Positions 10,551 to 20,217 of a DNA stretch of 64,000 bases are shown here, one piece after another. Below the pieces are notes generated by a model. It did no database searches. It saw only the letters and a program-made list of their open reading frames with translations, and was not told the DNA's origin. Position 1 is the first letter of the stretch. Every line of letters starts with the position of its first letter. This stretch comes from Azohydromonas sediminis (GTDB lineage Bacteria > Pseudomonadota > Gammaproteobacteria > Burkholderiales > Burkholderiaceae_C), in NCBI RefSeq assembly GCF_003574675.1, contig NZ_QOAZ01000002.1, positions 62,001 through 126,000 on the forward strand, read 5' to 3'. A program made the translations under genes and the position numbers.

Positions 10551-11369
10551 TCACCACAGCCGCCACCAGGGGCGCTCGCGTTCGACGAGCTCGCCGCCGC
10601 GCAGGAATCGGCTGTCGGGGAAGTTGAGCTTGAGCACGCGCTCGACGTCGTCGCGCAGCGTCGCGAGGCCGAGCCGGTCGTAGCTGCGCGCGAGCAGGTA
10701 CAGCGCCTCTTCGGCGGCCGGCGCCTGGCGGTACTCCTGCAGCGCGTACTGCGCGCGGTTGGCCGCCGCCACGTAGGCGCCGCGCCGGTAGTAGTAGCGC
10801 GCGACGTGGACCTCGTACTCGGCCAGCGCGTTGACGATGTAGTCCATGCGCACGCGCGCGTCGTCGGCGTACTTCGACTGCGGGTACATGTCGACGAGCT
10901 GCTTGAACGACTGGTAGGCCTCGCGCGAGGCCTGCTGGTCGCGCTCCGACAGCTCCTGCCCCGACAGGTTGCCGAAGAAGCCCAGGTTGTCGACGAAGTT
11001 CACGAGCCCGCGCAGGTACATCGCGTAGTCGATCGCCGGGCTCGACGGGTTCAGCCGGATGAAGCGGTCCAGACCGGCCAGCGCCTGTTCGCGCTCGCCG
11101 CTCTTCCAGCGCGCGTAGGCCAGTTCGAGCTGTGCCTGCTGCGCGAGCAGCGTGCCGGCGGCGCGGCCCTCGACGCGCTCGAGCGTCGCGATCGCGCGCT
11201 CGTAGTTGCCCGACGCGAGGTCGTCGCGGGCCTCTGCATACAATGCCTCGGCCGTCCGGTTGTCGTCGACCTTGGGCGTGCCGCCGCAGGCGGCCAGCAG
11301 CGCCGCCAGACCCAGCGCGGCGATCGTCTTCGAGGCGGCCCAAGGGCCGCGGCTTCGGATCATGTTCAT
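10551..11369 (-). CDS. bamD: Outer membrane assembly lipoprotein BamD
   Basis: Essential lipoprotein of the BAM complex that inserts beta-barrel proteins into the outer membrane. The 272 residues begin with a lipoprotein signal peptide whose lipobox Cys is residue 28 (LLAACGG). Five TPR-like helix pairs follow, recognisable from LYAEARDDLASGNYERAI, the conserved GLVNFVDNLGFF and VARYYYRRGAYVAAANRA. It is divergent from rluD, the usual betaproteobacterial arrangement. The ATG at 11369 gives a normal signal peptide. BamB and BamA are encoded elsewhere in this window. Confidence 0.94.
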   Translation of the reverse strand: MNMIRSRGPWAASKTIAALGLAALLAACGGTPKVDDNRTAEALYAEARDDLASGNYERAIATLERVEGRAAGTLLAQQAQLELAYARWKSGEREQALAGLDRFIRLNPSSPAIDYAMYLRGLVNFVDNLGFFGNLSGQELSERDQQASREAYQSFKQLVDMYPQSKYADDARVRMDYIVNALAEYEVHVARYYYRRGAYVAAANRAQYALQEYRQAPAAEEALYLLARSYDRLGLATLRDDVERVLKLNFPDSRFLRGGELVERERPWWRLW

Positions 11370-11417
11370 CGTGGGCGCCGGCACGTCCGACGCGCGCTCC
11401 GTTCCAACCAGCGCGCA

Positions 11418-11423
11418 GTGTAA
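11418..11423 (-). promoter_or_regulatory. Candidate -10 box of bamD
   Basis: TACACT on the minus strand in the 53-base bamD-rluD divergent gap would give bamD a leader of about 40 bases. It touches the rluD start codon, so the two genes may compete for this region. No clear -35 is present. Confidence 0.35.
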
Positions 11424-12457
11424 TGGCCCGACCCGTCGACACCCCCCGTCAGCCCCCCGGCGAGCCCGACTGGGACGACGACGAGGCGGGTGACGCCGCC
11501 GGTGGCGGCGAAGGCGCCGTTGAGCTGCGTGAGCGCGTGGTCGACGCCGCGCTGCACGGCCTGCGGCTGGACAAGGCGCTCGTCGCGCTGGCCCCCGAGT
11601 TCTCGCGCAGCCATCTGCAAGGCTTGATCGAGCGCGGCCACGTGCGCGTCGACGGCGAGGTGGCGACCATGGCCTCGCGCGCGGTGCGCGCCGGCCAGCG
11701 CCTTGCGGTCGAGCTGGTGCCCACCGCGCAGGCGCGCGCGTTCCGGCCGCAGCCGATGGCGCTCGTCGTCGTGCACGAGGACAACGACGTGCTCGTGATC
11801 GACAAGCCCGCCGGGCTGGTCGTGCACCCCGCGCCCGGGAACTGGTCGGGTACACTGGTCAACGGCCTGCTGGCGCGCGACGCCGGCGCGGCCGCGCTGC
11901 CGCGCGCCGGCATCGTGCACCGGCTCGACAAGGACACCTCGGGGCTGATGGTCGTCGCGCGGACGCTGCCCGCGATGACCGCGCTGGTGCGCGCGATCGC
12001 CGCGCGCGAGGTGCGGCGCGAGTACCAGGCGCTGGCGCACGGCGACGTCGGCGCGGCGCCGTTCACGGTCGAGGCACCGATCGGCCGCGACCCTCGCGTG
12101 CGTGTGCGCATGGCCGTCGTCGCGCACGGCAAGCCGGCGCGCACCGAAGTCACGCCGGTGGCGCATGCGCGGGGCGTCAGCGCGGTGTGGTGCCGTCTGC
12201 ACACCGGGCGCACCCACCAGATCCGCGTGCACCTGGCGCACCGCGGCCATCCGCTGGTGGCCGACGCACTGTACGGCGGGGCGCCGGCGCTGGGCGTCGA
12301 GCGGCAGGCACTGCACGCGGCGCGCCTGGGTTTTGCACACCCGGTGTCGGGCGCGTGGTTGCAGTTCGAGCGGCCGCTGCCGGCCGACCTCGCGCGGGCG
12401 TGGCAGCAGGTGGTCGGCGCTGCGCCAGCGGCTACAATGCGTTCCGGTTCCGAATGA
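11423..12457 (+). CDS. rluD: 23S rRNA pseudouridine synthase RluD
   Basis: A 344-residue RluA-family enzyme, expected to convert uridines 1911, 1915 and 1917 of helix 69 in 23S rRNA. After an acidic, Pro-rich N-terminal tail there is an S4 RNA-binding domain (about 45-110, [17 protein letters not shown]). The catalytic domain has Asp169 in [14 protein letters not shown], and the conserved [12 protein letters not shown] segment is present. The ATG at 11423 is the first start before the S4 domain that does not run into bamD. The divergent bamD neighbour supports RluD rather than RluC. Confidence 0.9.
   Translation: MARPVDTPRQPPGEPDWDDDEAGDAAGGGEGAVELRERVVDAALHGLRLDKALVALAPEFSRSHLQGLIERGHVRVDGEVATMASRAVRAGQRLAVELVPTAQARAFRPQPMALVVVHEDNDVLVIDKPAGLVVHPAPGNWSGTLVNGLLARDAGAAALPRAGIVHRLDKDTSGLMVVARTLPAMTALVRAIAAREVRREYQALAHGDVGAAPFTVEAPIGRDPRVRVRMAVVAHGKPARTEVTPVAHARGVSAVWCRLHTGRTHQIRVHLAHRGHPLVADALYGGAPALGVERQALHAARLGFAHPVSGAWLQFERPLPADLARAWQQVVGAAPAATMRSGSE
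12433..12438 (+). promoter_or_regulatory. Promoter-like -10 box in the 3' end of rluD
   Basis: TACAAT just before the rluD stop. A transcript from here would begin near 12445 and carry a leader of about 290 bases before scpB, including the hairpin at 12518-12544. The upstream -35 (TGGTCG at 12411, 16-base spacer) is weak. Confidence 0.3.
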
Positions 12458-12517
12458 CCCGGGACACGAGGCGCGGCAGGCGCGCGTGTCCGACGTGGCC
12501 GGCACGGCGGGCGATCC

Positions 12518-12544
12518 CCGCTGCCGGCGTGCCGCCGGCAGCGG
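12518..12544. terminator. Strong hairpin in the rluD-scpB gap
   Basis: A perfect 11-bp stem (CCGCTGCCGGC / GCCGGCAGCGG) with a 5-base loop lies 60 bases after rluD. There is no T-tract. It may be a terminator-like structure, an RNA-stability element or part of the scpB leader. The rest of this 275-base gap shows no gene. Confidence 0.4.
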
Positions 12545-12732
12545 CCAACGAGCGGTCGATCGCGCTGCGCGCCGCACCGACGGTGGCGATTACACCGCGC
12601 GACCGGCTTCGAGCAGGAAGACCCCGACCGGTGCCTTGCCGGACTGCGTGGTTCGCACGCAGACCGCAAACCCGCGACAACCCGAACGTACGCACTGCGC
12701 CCGGCCGCCCAGCGGCCCGCCGACCGATCCCG

Positions 12733-13542
12733 ATGAACACCGACGACGCCAAGCGCGTGCTCGAGACTGCGCTGTTGTGCGCAGCGCAGCCGCTGTCGCT
12801 GCGCGAACTGCGCCAGCTGTTCGACGACCAGGTCGGCGCCGACACGCTGCGCAGCCTGCTCGACGAGCTGGCCAGCGACTGGGCCGGCCGCGGGGTCGAG
12901 CTCGTCACGCTCGCCTCGGGATGGCGCTTCCAGAGCCGTCCCGAGATGCGCGAGTTCCTCGACCGCCTGCATCCCGAGAAGCCGCCGCGCTATTCGCGCG
13001 CGGTGCTCGAGACGCTGGCCATCATCGCGTACCGCCAGCCCGTGACGCGCGGCGACATCGAGGACATCCGCGGCGTCACGGTGGGCAGCCAGATCGTCAA
13101 GCAGCTCGAGGACCGCGGCTGGATCGAAGTCATTGGCCACCGCGACGCGCCGGGCCGCCCGGCGCTGTACGGCACGACGCGGCAGTTCCTCGACGATCTT
13201 GGCCTGGCGAGCCTGGCCGATCTGCCGGCCATCGACGGCGCGAGCCCCGCGGCGTTGGCCGAAGCGCCACCGTTGCAGCCGTCGCTGCTCGACGTCGCCG
13301 AGCACGTCGACAGTGGCACCGGCGGCGAGTCCGCCGTGGCGGCCAACGCGCCCACCGCGGTTGCGGTCAGCGAGGCCGCCGCCGACGCCATCGCCGACAC
13401 CGAGGCTGCGAACGGCGCGCCCGCCGCGCCGGCCGCCGACGCGGCGCCGGGCGCAGCGGCGGCGGCCACCGACGACGCGTCGTCGCCGCGCCCGACGTCC
13501 CACGATCCCCTGTCCGAATCCTCGTCACCGCCACAGCCATGA
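12733..13542 (+). CDS. scpB: Segregation and condensation protein B
   Basis: ScpB is the kleisin-associated winged-helix subunit of the SMC-ScpA-ScpB condensin that compacts and segregates the chromosome. Of the 269 residues, about 1-175 form two winged-helix domains with the conserved [30 protein letters not shown] and [14 protein letters not shown] segments. The remaining tail of about 90 residues is low-complexity Ala/Asp/Ser and probably disordered. The ATG at 12733 starts exactly at the conserved domain. It overlaps rluB by 4 bases (ATGA), so the two are translationally coupled. scpA is not in the window. Confidence 0.92.
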   Translation: MNTDDAKRVLETALLCAAQPLSLRELRQLFDDQVGADTLRSLLDELASDWAGRGVELVTLASGWRFQSRPEMREFLDRLHPEKPPRYSRAVLETLAIIAYRQPVTRGDIEDIRGVTVGSQIVKQLEDRGWIEVIGHRDAPGRPALYGTTRQFLDDLGLASLADLPAIDGASPAALAEAPPLQPSLLDVAEHVDSGTGGESAVAANAPTAVAVSEAAADAIADTEAANGAPAAPAADAAPGAAAAATDDASSPRPTSHDPLSESSSPPQP

Positions 13543-15314
13543 ACGCGACCGACCCCGACTTCACGCCGCCGCCCGCGCCCGCCGACGATGCGCGCGCCGA
13601 GCCCGCGGCCGCGGCACCGGCCAAGCCGTCGTCGCGGCGGGCCCGCGGCGCGAGCGCCGGACCGGCCGAGGCGGCGCCTGGCGAGGGTGGGGCCTTCGCC
13701 ACCGGCGCTGACGCCGCGGCCCCCGCCGACGCCGCTGAGGCTGCGGCGGGCGCTGCGGGCGAAGGCGACGCCGCGCAGGCGCGTCCGGCCCGCAGCGGGC
13801 GCAACCGCCGTCGCGGCCGGCGCGGGCGCGGGCGGCGCGACGGCACTGCCGCCGCGGCGGCACCGGGCGGCGGCGAAGTGTCCGGAGAGGTCGTCGCCGA
13901 AGCGCCACCCGTCGAGGCCGTCCTCGCCGAGCGGGCCGACCCCGATGCGGTGTTCGGCGCCGTCGTGTCCGGCGCGTTCGATGCCGAGCCGCCCGCCGAC
14001 ACCGAGACCGTCGAGCCCGCGCCGATCAAGCGCGTGCTGGCCCCCGAGCCCGACGCGCCCAAGCTGCACAAGGTGCTCGCGCAGGCGGGCATCGGCTCGC
14101 GGCGCGACATGGAGCAGCTGATCCTCGAGGGGCGCATCACCGTCAACGGCGAGCCGGCGCACACGGGCCAGCGCATCAGCTGGGGCGACCAGGTCAAGGT
14201 CAACGGCAAGCCGATCAAGCTGCGCATCGCGCCGCCGCCGCCGCGCGTGCTCGCCTACCACAAGCCCGCCGGCGAGATCGTCACCCACGACGACCCGCAG
14301 CAGCGCCCGACGGTGTTCCGCCGGCTGCCGAAACTGCACCAGGGCAAGTGGCAGTCGGTCGGGCGGCTGGACATCAACACCGAGGGCCTGCTTCTGTTCA
14401 CGAACTCGGGCGAGCTGGCCAACCAGCTGATGCACCCGCGCTTCGGTGTCGAGCGCGAGTACGCAGTGCGCGTGCTCGGCCTGCTCGACGACGAGGCGCG
14501 CCGGCGGCTGCTCGAGGGCGTCGAGATCGACGGCCAGCCGGCCAAGTTCGAATCGATCGTCGACGGTGGCGGCGAAGGGGCCAACCACTGGTACCGCGTC
14601 GTGATCACCGAAGGGCGCCACCGCGAGGTGCGGCGCCTGTTCGACGCCGTCGGGCTGACCGTCAGCCGGCTGATCCGCATCCGCTACGGCACCGTCGTGC
14701 TGCCGCGCGGGCTCAAGCGCGGCGCGTGGGTCGAGCTCGGCGAAGCCGACGTCAAGGCGATCCGCCGCGCCGCGCAGCCAGCGGCGGCGCGCGCGGCCGA
14801 CGGCGAAGGCGGCGGGCGCACGTCGCGTCGACGCCGCCGGGGTCGCGGCGGGCGTGGCGCCGAGGGCAGCGAAGCCGCCGACCGCTTCGAAGGCGGGCCG
14901 ATCCCCAGTCCGCTGCAGCAGACCTACGACAAGCGCGCGCTGCAGCGCGAGCGCACGCCGCGGCGCGAGATCGACGACGACGGCCCGATCCCGAACCCGC
15001 TGCAGCAGACCTACGACAAGCGGGCGCTGCAGCGCGAGCGCGCCCCGCGGCGCGAACTCGACGAGGACGGCCCGATCCCGAACCCGCTGCAGCAGACCTA
15101 CGACAAGCGCTTCGTCCAGAAGGAGCGGCCGCTGCTCGGTACCCGCCGCGGTGGGGGGAAGGCAGGCGGCAAGGGCGCCGCGAAGGGCAAAGGCGGCGGG
15201 ACGACGCCGCGCCAGCCCGACCCGATGCAGACCTCGGTCGGCTACATCGGCGCCGATGCGCTGCAGCGCAAGACCCGCTCGGGGCGCGGCGGCGGCCGCC
15301 GCGGCGGGCGCTGA
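13539..15314 (+). CDS. rluB: 23S rRNA pseudouridine synthase RluB with extended tails
   Basis: An RsuA-family enzyme expected to form pseudouridine 2605 in 23S rRNA. At 591 residues it is far longer than E. coli RluB (about 290). The first 165 residues or so are Ala/Pro-rich with an Arg/Gly block near 85-105. An S4 domain ([20 protein letters not shown]) and the catalytic domain follow, with Asp in [14 protein letters not shown] and [16 protein letters not shown]. The C-terminal 170 residues are basic and hold three 29-residue tandem repeats. It is coupled to scpB. Long basic tails are known in betaproteobacterial RluB, but the repeats are notable. Confidence 0.92.
   Translation: MNATDPDFTPPPAPADDARAEPAAAAPAKPSSRRARGASAGPAEAAPGEGGAFATGADAAAPADAAEAAAGAAGEGDAAQARPARSGRNRRRGRRGRGRRDGTAAAAAPGGGEVSGEVVAEAPPVEAVLAERADPDAVFGAVVSGAFDAEPPADTETVEPAPIKRVLAPEPDAPKLHKVLAQAGIGSRRDMEQLILEGRITVNGEPAHTGQRISWGDQVKVNGKPIKLRIAPPPPRVLAYHKPAGEIVTHDDPQQRPTVFRRLPKLHQGKWQSVGRLDINTEGLLLFTNSGELANQLMHPRFGVEREYAVRVLGLLDDEARRRLLEGVEIDGQPAKFESIVDGGGEGANHWYRVVITEGRHREVRRLFDAVGLTVSRLIRIRYGTVVLPRGLKRGAWVELGEADVKAIRRAAQPAAARAADGEGGGRTSRRRRRGRGGRGAEGSEAADRFEGGPIPSPLQQTYDKRALQRERTPRREIDDDGPIPNPLQQTYDKRALQRERAPRRELDEDGPIPNPLQQTYDKRFVQKERPLLGTRRGGGKAGGKGAAKGKGGGTTPRQPDPMQTSVGYIGADALQRKTRSGRGGGRRGGR
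14895..15155 (+). repeat. Three tandem 87-bp repeats in the rluB tail
   Basis: Three in-frame 29-codon units start at 14895, 14982 and 15069. Each encodes GPIP(S/N)PLQQTYDKR followed by a basic stretch and an acidic RRE(I/L)D(D/E)D end. Units 1 and 2 differ at only a few residues; unit 3 keeps the first 14 and then diverges. A fainter echo ([19 protein letters not shown]) lies further downstream. Confidence 0.85.
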
Positions 15315-15352
15315 GGCGCGGCGCGCCCGACCGCCCGGCGGGCGCTGGCGAC

Positions 15353-15358
15353 TACAAT
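15353..15358 (+). promoter_or_regulatory. Candidate -10 box of ndk
   Basis: TACAAT, 40 bases before the ndk ATG, lies in an AT-rich patch that stands out from the surrounding GC. The leader includes a clear ribosome-binding site, AGGAGA, at 15386-15391. No strong -35 box is visible. Confidence 0.45.
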
Positions 15359-15398
15359 ACAAAACTTTGCCAAGTTCTTGATTCAGGAGAATAAAGTC

Positions 15399-15824
15399 AT
15401 GGCCATCGAGCGCACCCTGTCGATCATCAAGCCAGACGCCGTCGCGAAGAACGTGATCGGCCAGATCTACGCGCGTTTCGAAGCCGCCGGCTTGAAGATC
15501 GTCGCCGCGAAGATGCTGCACCTGTCGCGCGCCGAGGCCGAGGCGTTCTATGCGGTGCACAAGTCGCGCCCGTTCTTCAACGATCTCGTCAGCTTCATGA
15601 CCTCGGGCCCGGTGATGGTGCAGGTGCTCGAGGGCGAGAACGCGATTGCGAAGAACCGCGAGCTGATGGGCGCCACCGACCCGAAGAAGGCCGCCGAGGG
15701 CACGATCCGCGCCGACTTCGCCGACAGCATCGACGCCAACGCGGTGCACGGCTCCGACGCGCCGGAGACCGCCGCCGTCGAGGTGGCGTTCTTCTTCCCG
15801 GCGATGAACATCTACAGCCGCTGA
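15399..15824 (+). CDS. ndk: Nucleoside diphosphate kinase
   Basis: Transfers gamma-phosphate between nucleoside triphosphates and diphosphates through a phosphohistidine. The 141-residue length is exact for the bacterial family. The phosphorylated His117 sits in [10 protein letters not shown] and the N-terminal [12 protein letters not shown] is standard. The ATG at 15399 is preferred over an in-frame ATG at 15378 because AGGAGA lies 8-13 bases upstream and all homologs start here. It is followed by rlmN and pilF, the usual order in Burkholderiales. Confidence 0.97.
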   Translation: MAIERTLSIIKPDAVAKNVIGQIYARFEAAGLKIVAAKMLHLSRAEAEAFYAVHKSRPFFNDLVSFMTSGPVMVQVLEGENAIAKNRELMGATDPKKAAEGTIRADFADSIDANAVHGSDAPETAAVEVAFFFPAMNIYSR

Positions 15825-15906
15825 GGCATGACGCGCCCGTGCCCGCTTCGCTCGCGGCCCGCGGCCGGGCGCGCGGCCTGCCGCAGCGCCAGCGGCGCGC
15901 GCTGAC

Positions 15907-17016
15907 ATGACGGTCAACCTGCTCGACTTCGACCTCGACGCGCTGGCGGCGTACTGCGAGGGCCTGGGCGAGAAGCGCTTCCGCGCGGTCCAGCTGTTTC
16001 GCTGGATCCACCAGAAAGGCGAGTCCGACTTCGATCGCATGTCGGACCTCGCGAAGTCGCTGCGCGGCAAGCTCGCCGGGGTCGCCGAAGTGCGCGGGCT
16101 GCCGCTGATCAGCGAGCACCGCAGCGCCGACGGCACCGTCAAGTGGCTGTTCGACGTCGGCGGCGGCAACGCCGTCGAGACCGTCTACATCCCCGAGGAC
16201 GACCGCGGCACGCTGTGCGTGTCGTCGCAGGCCGGCTGCGCGGTCGGCTGCCGCTTCTGCAGCACCGGTCACCAGGGCTTCAGCCGCAACCTGTCCACCG
16301 GCGAGATCGTCGCGCAGCTGTGGTTCGCCGAGCACCGGCTGCGCCAGCCCGGCGGCGAGCGCGTGATCGACAACGTCGTGATGATGGGCATGGGCGAGCC
16401 GCTGCAGAACTACGCGGCGCTGGTGCCGGCGCTGAAGGTCATGCTCGACGACCACGGCTACGGCCTGTCGCGCCGGCGCGTGACGGTCTCGACCTCGGGC
16501 ATGGTCGCGATGATCGACCGCCTGCGCGAGGACTGCCCGGTGGCGCTGGCGGTGTCGCTGCACGCGCCCAACGACGCGCTGCGCAGCGCGCTGGTGCCGC
16601 TCAACCGCAAGGACGGCATCGACGCGCTGCTCGATGCCTGCGTGCGCTACCTCGAGCGCGCGCCGCGCGACTTCGTGACCTTCGAGTACTGCATGCTTGA
16701 CGGCGTCAACGACAGCGACGCGCACGCGCGCGAGCTGGTGCGCCTCGTCAAGGTCCGCGTGCCGTGCAAGTTCAACCTGATCCCGTTCAACCCCTTCCCG
16801 GCGTCGGGGTTGAAGCGCTCGCCGCGCGAGCGCGTCGCCGCGTTCGCCCGCGTGCTGCAGGACGCCGGCATCGTGACGACTGTGCGCAAGACGCGCGGCG
16901 ACGACATCGACGCGGCCTGCGGCCAGCTCGCCGGCGAGGTGCAGGACCGCACCCGGGTGCACCTGCGGTTGGTGCGCGCGCCGCTGCGCGCCCCGGCTGC
17001 GGCAGCCAACCCCTGA
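15907..17016 (+). CDS. rlmN: Dual-specificity 23S rRNA/tRNA methyltransferase RlmN
   Basis: Radical SAM enzyme that methylates C2 of A2503 in 23S rRNA and A37 in some tRNAs. In the 369 residues the radical-SAM cluster cysteines are 111, 115 and 118 (CAVGCRFC), and the methyl-carrying second catalytic Cys is about 338 in the [11 protein letters not shown] segment. [14 protein letters not shown] is the family's SAM-contact motif. The N-terminal accessory helical domain ([20 protein letters not shown]) is intact. Confidence 0.95.
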   Translation: MTVNLLDFDLDALAAYCEGLGEKRFRAVQLFRWIHQKGESDFDRMSDLAKSLRGKLAGVAEVRGLPLISEHRSADGTVKWLFDVGGGNAVETVYIPEDDRGTLCVSSQAGCAVGCRFCSTGHQGFSRNLSTGEIVAQLWFAEHRLRQPGGERVIDNVVMMGMGEPLQNYAALVPALKVMLDDHGYGLSRRRVTVSTSGMVAMIDRLREDCPVALAVSLHAPNDALRSALVPLNRKDGIDALLDACVRYLERAPRDFVTFEYCMLDGVNDSDAHARELVRLVKVRVPCKFNLIPFNPFPASGLKRSPRERVAAFARVLQDAGIVTTVRKTRGDDIDAACGQLAGEVQDRTRVHLRLVRAPLRAPAAAANP

Positions 17017-17092
17017 TGCCCTGATGCGCACGCGCGCGAAGGTCCCCCGCGGCACGAGCCCGACGCCCCGCCTGCCAGGAGCCCGCAGCCCC

Positions 17093-17932
17093 ATGCCCGC
17101 CATCGCCTGCCCGCAGCCGACCCGCCGCGCCCGCGCTGCCGCGGCGTGGGCCGCCCTGACGATCGCCGCGCTGGCCGCCGGGCTCGGCGCCGGCTGCGCG
17201 ACGACCGACGGTGCGGGTGGTGCCTCCGAGGTGCGCACCGCCTCCGACCTCACCGACGCCGAGCGCCGCGCGCGCGTGCGCGTCGAGCTGGCCAGTAACT
17301 ACTTCGCCCGCGGCCAGACCGAGACGGCGCTCGACGAGATCAAGCAGGCGCTGGCGGCCAAGCCCGACTTCGCCGACGCCTTCAACCTGCGCGGCCTCGT
17401 CTACGCCAGCCTCGGCGACATGAGGCTCGCCGAGGAGAGCTTTCGCCGCGCGCTCGAGCTCGCGCCGCGCGACGGCGAGACGATGCACAACTGGGCGTGG
17501 GTGATGTGCCAGCAGCGCCGCTACGCCGAAGCCGACGCGATGTTCGCGCGCGCGCTCGAGCTGCCGAACTACCGCGGCGTCACGCGCACGCTGCTCGCGC
17601 GCGGCGTGTGCCAGGCGCGCGAGGGGCGCTACGAGCTCGCCGAGCGCACGCTGGCGCGCTCGTACGAGCTCGACCCGTCCAACCCCGCCACCGGCTTCAA
17701 CCTCGCCGAGGTGCTGCTGCGCCTGGGGCAGTACGAACGCGCGCGCTTCTACATCGGGCGCGTCAACGCGGTGCCCGAGCAGGTCAACGCGCAGACGCTG
17801 TGGCTGGCCGCGCGCATCGAACACAAGTTGGGCAATGCCACCGGCGTGGCCGACTACGGGCGGCAGCTGCGCGGCCGCTTCCCGCAGTCGCCAGAAGCGG
17901 CGGCGCTCGAGAGCCGGCGCTTCGATGACTGA
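17093..17932 (+). CDS. pilF: Type IV pilus biogenesis/stability lipoprotein PilF (PilW)
   Basis: TPR lipoprotein (pilotin) that helps the PilQ secretin assemble in the outer membrane. The 279 residues start with a lipoprotein signal ending at Cys35 (GLGAGC). Six or so TPR units follow, beginning SNYFARGQTETALDEIKQAL and including FNLRGLVYASLGDMRLAEESF. The ATG at 17093 is chosen over one at 17024 because it gives a normal signal peptide and has CCAGGAG upstream. Its last 8 bases overlap the next gene. The assignment rests on TPR pattern, lipobox and the pilF-rodZ-ispG context. Confidence 0.85.
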   Translation: MPAIACPQPTRRARAAAAWAALTIAALAAGLGAGCATTDGAGGASEVRTASDLTDAERRARVRVELASNYFARGQTETALDEIKQALAAKPDFADAFNLRGLVYASLGDMRLAEESFRRALELAPRDGETMHNWAWVMCQQRRYAEADAMFARALELPNYRGVTRTLLARGVCQAREGRYELAERTLARSYELDPSNPATGFNLAEVLLRLGQYERARFYIGRVNAVPEQVNAQTLWLAARIEHKLGNATGVADYGRQLRGRFPQSPEAAALESRRFDD

Positions 17933-18803
17933 GGCCGCCGCCGAGCCGACGCCGCCCGCGGCCTCGACGGCCGGAGCGCTGCTGCGCGCGGCGCGGGAGC
18001 GGCAGGGGCTGCACATCGCGGTGCTCGCGACGACGATCAAGGTCGCGCCGCGCAAGCTCGAGGCGCTCGAGGCGGACCGCTACGACGAGCTGCCCGACCC
18101 GGCGTTTGCGCGCGCGCTCGCGCAGACGGTGTGCCGCGCGCTGAAGATCGACGCCGCGCCGGTGCTCGCGCTGCTGCCGCGACCGAACGGCGCCGCGCGG
18201 CTCGAACAGGTCGCCAGCGGGCTGAATGCGCCGTTTCGCGACCGGCCCGGCCGCGACGACGGCGGCGAGCTGACGCTCATCAACCGGCCGATCTTCTGGG
18301 CGCCGGCGATCGTGCTGCTCGCCGCGGCCGTCGTCTACCTGCTGCCACAGAACCTGTTCGGGCCGACGGTGAGCGAGGCCCCCGAGACCGTGCGCGTCGA
18401 GCCGCCGCCCGCCGTCGAGCCGGTGGCGCAGCCGGCGCTACCCGCCGAGCCGGCCGCGTCCGAGGCGCCCGCGCCGGCGCCTGCCGAGCCCGTGTCTCCC
18501 GCGCCGCTGCCCCAGGCCGCACCCGCCCCGTCCACGACTGCCGCGACACCGCCCGCGGCAGCGGCGCCCGACACGCTGCTGCTGCGCGCCAGCGAGGCGT
18601 CGTGGGTCGAGGTGCGTGACCGCGACGGCAACGTGCTGCTGTCGCGCACGCTGCAGGCGGGCGAAGCCGTCGGCGTGAACGGGGCCTTGCCGCTGCGCGC
18701 GACAATCGGCAACGTGACGGGCACGACGGTGACGTTTCGCGGCCAGGCGGTCGACCTCGCGACGCGCACGCGCGACAACGTGGCGCGGATCAGCCTCGAG
18801 TGA
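17925..18803 (+). CDS. RodZ-like helix-turn-helix membrane protein (DUF4115)
   Basis: A 292-residue protein with cytoplasmic HTH_25-type domain (about 15-85, LLRAARERQGLHIAVLATTIKV), one transmembrane helix at about 123-141, a Pro/Ala-rich periplasmic spacer and a C-terminal DUF4115 beta domain (LLLRASEASWVEVRDRDG). This is the RodZ architecture; RodZ links MreB to the wall-synthesis machinery and sets rod shape. It overlaps the pilF end by 8 bases and precedes ispG, as in E. coli (pilW-rodZ-ispG). It may be called rodZ, although sequence similarity in betaproteobacteria is modest. Confidence 0.85.
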   Translation: MTEAAAEPTPPAASTAGALLRAARERQGLHIAVLATTIKVAPRKLEALEADRYDELPDPAFARALAQTVCRALKIDAAPVLALLPRPNGAARLEQVASGLNAPFRDRPGRDDGGELTLINRPIFWAPAIVLLAAAVVYLLPQNLFGPTVSEAPETVRVEPPPAVEPVAQPALPAEPAASEAPAPAPAEPVSPAPLPQAAPAPSTTAATPPAAAAPDTLLLRASEASWVEVRDRDGNVLLSRTLQAGEAVGVNGALPLRATIGNVTGTTVTFRGQAVDLATRTRDNVARISLE

Positions 18804-18842
18804 ATCCGCGCGCCCCGACGCGCGCCTGACCCGAGTGACGCC

Positions 18843-20138
18843 ATGACCCGACCGCACAGCGAACCCGTCCCCGATGACGGCCCGATCGAGGCCGCGCAGC
18901 CGGCGCCACGCCGCTCGCGCCAGGCGCGCGTCGTGTGGGGCGACCGCGTCGTGACGATCGGCGGCGACGCGCCGGTGCGCGTGCAGTCGATGACCAACAC
19001 CGACACCGTCGACGTCATCGAGACGGCGATCCAGGTCAAGGAGCTCGCGCTGGCCGGCTCCGAGCTGGTGCGCATCACGGTCAACACGCCCGAGGCGGCG
19101 GCGGCGGTGCCGCACATCCGCGACCAGCTCGACCGCATGGGCATCGACGTGCCGCTGGTCGGCGACTTCCACTACAACGGCCACCGCCTGCTCACCGACT
19201 TTCCGGCGATGGCGCAGGCGCTGAGCAAGTACCGCATCAACCCCGGCAACGTCGGCAAGGGCGACAAGCGCGACCGCCAGTTCGCGATGATGGTCGAGGC
19301 GGCGATGAAGTACGACAAGGTCGTGCGCATCGGCGTCAACTGGGGCAGCCTCGACCAGGAGCTGCTCGCGCAGCTGATGGACGACAACGCGAAGCGCCCC
19401 GAGCCGTGGGAGGCGCAGCAGGTGATGTACCAGGCGCTCGTGCAGTCGGCGCTGTCGTCGGCGGCGTACGCGCGCGAGCTTGGACTGAATCCCGACCACA
19501 TCGTCATCAGCTGCAAGGTCAGCGGCGTGCAGGACCTCATCAGCGTCTACCGTGCGCTCGCGCGCCGGTGCGATTACGCGCTGCACCTCGGGCTGACCGA
19601 GGCCGGGATGGGCACCAAGGGCACCGTGGCGTCGGCGTCGGCGCTGGCGGTGCTGCTGCAGGAGGGCATCGGCGACACGATCCGCGTGAGCCTGACGCCG
19701 CAGCCGGGCGAGGCGCGCACGCAGGAAGTCGTCGTCGCGCTCGAGATCCTGCAGGCCCTCGGCCTGCGCACGTTCAACCCGAGTGTCACCGCCTGCCCGG
19801 GCTGCGGGCGCACGACGAGCACGACGTTCCAGGAGCTGGCCAAGCAGATCGACGACTACCTGCGCGCGCAGATGCCGGTGTGGAAGTCGAAGTACCCCGG
19901 CGTCGAGACGATGAAAGTCGCCGTGATGGGCTGCATCGTCAACGGCCCGGGCGAGAGCAAGCACGCCGACATCGGCATCAGCCTGCCCGGCACCGGCGAG
20001 GCGCCGGCCGCGCCGGTGTTCATCGACGGCCACAAGGCGATGACGCTGCGCGGCGAGGGCATCGCCACCGAGTTCCAGAAGATCGTCGAGGACTACATCG
20101 AGCGCCGCTTCGGCGCGCCCCATTCCTCGGCGGCCTGA
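18843..20138 (+). CDS. ispG: 4-hydroxy-3-methylbut-2-en-1-yl diphosphate synthase IspG (GcpE)
   Basis: Reductively converts MEcPP to HMBPP in the MEP isoprenoid pathway using a [4Fe-4S] cluster. The cluster ligands are visible: Cys318, Cys321 (ACPGCGRT), Cys364 (GCIVNGPGE) and Glu371. At 431 residues it is longer than E. coli IspG (372), as is usual in betaproteobacteria. The N-terminal TIM-barrel motif [12 protein letters not shown] is present. dxr and uppS of the same supply line are also in this window. Confidence 0.96.
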   Translation: MTRPHSEPVPDDGPIEAAQPAPRRSRQARVVWGDRVVTIGGDAPVRVQSMTNTDTVDVIETAIQVKELALAGSELVRITVNTPEAAAAVPHIRDQLDRMGIDVPLVGDFHYNGHRLLTDFPAMAQALSKYRINPGNVGKGDKRDRQFAMMVEAAMKYDKVVRIGVNWGSLDQELLAQLMDDNAKRPEPWEAQQVMYQALVQSALSSAAYARELGLNPDHIVISCKVSGVQDLISVYRALARRCDYALHLGLTEAGMGTKGTVASASALAVLLQEGIGDTIRVSLTPQPGEARTQEVVVALEILQALGLRTFNPSVTACPGCGRTTSTTFQELAKQIDDYLRAQMPVWKSKYPGVETMKVAVMGCIVNGPGESKHADIGISLPGTGEAPAAPVFIDGHKAMTLRGEGIATEFQKIVEDYIERRFGAPHSSAA

Positions 20139-20167
20139 ACGGCCGCTGCCCGGGCCTGGCGCCAGCG

Positions 20168-20187
20168 CGCGGGGCCGCGGCCCCGCG
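20168..20187. repeat. 20-base perfect palindrome between ispG and hisS
   Basis: CGCGGGGCCGCGGCCCCGCG is fully self-complementary and lies in the 79-base ispG-hisS gap. It can form a hairpin in RNA, but there is no T-run after it, only a C-run followed by ACTTTTCGC. Possible roles are partial termination or mRNA stabilisation. Confidence 0.4.
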
Positions 20188-20217
20188 ACGACCCCCCCAC
20201 TTTTCGCACCCGAGACC

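Noticed and set aside
12102-15314. RluB as a 1070-residue fusion reading through from rluD.
   Set aside because: The upstream half is an out-of-frame reading of rluD and scpB; the ATG overlapping the scpB stop is the natural start.
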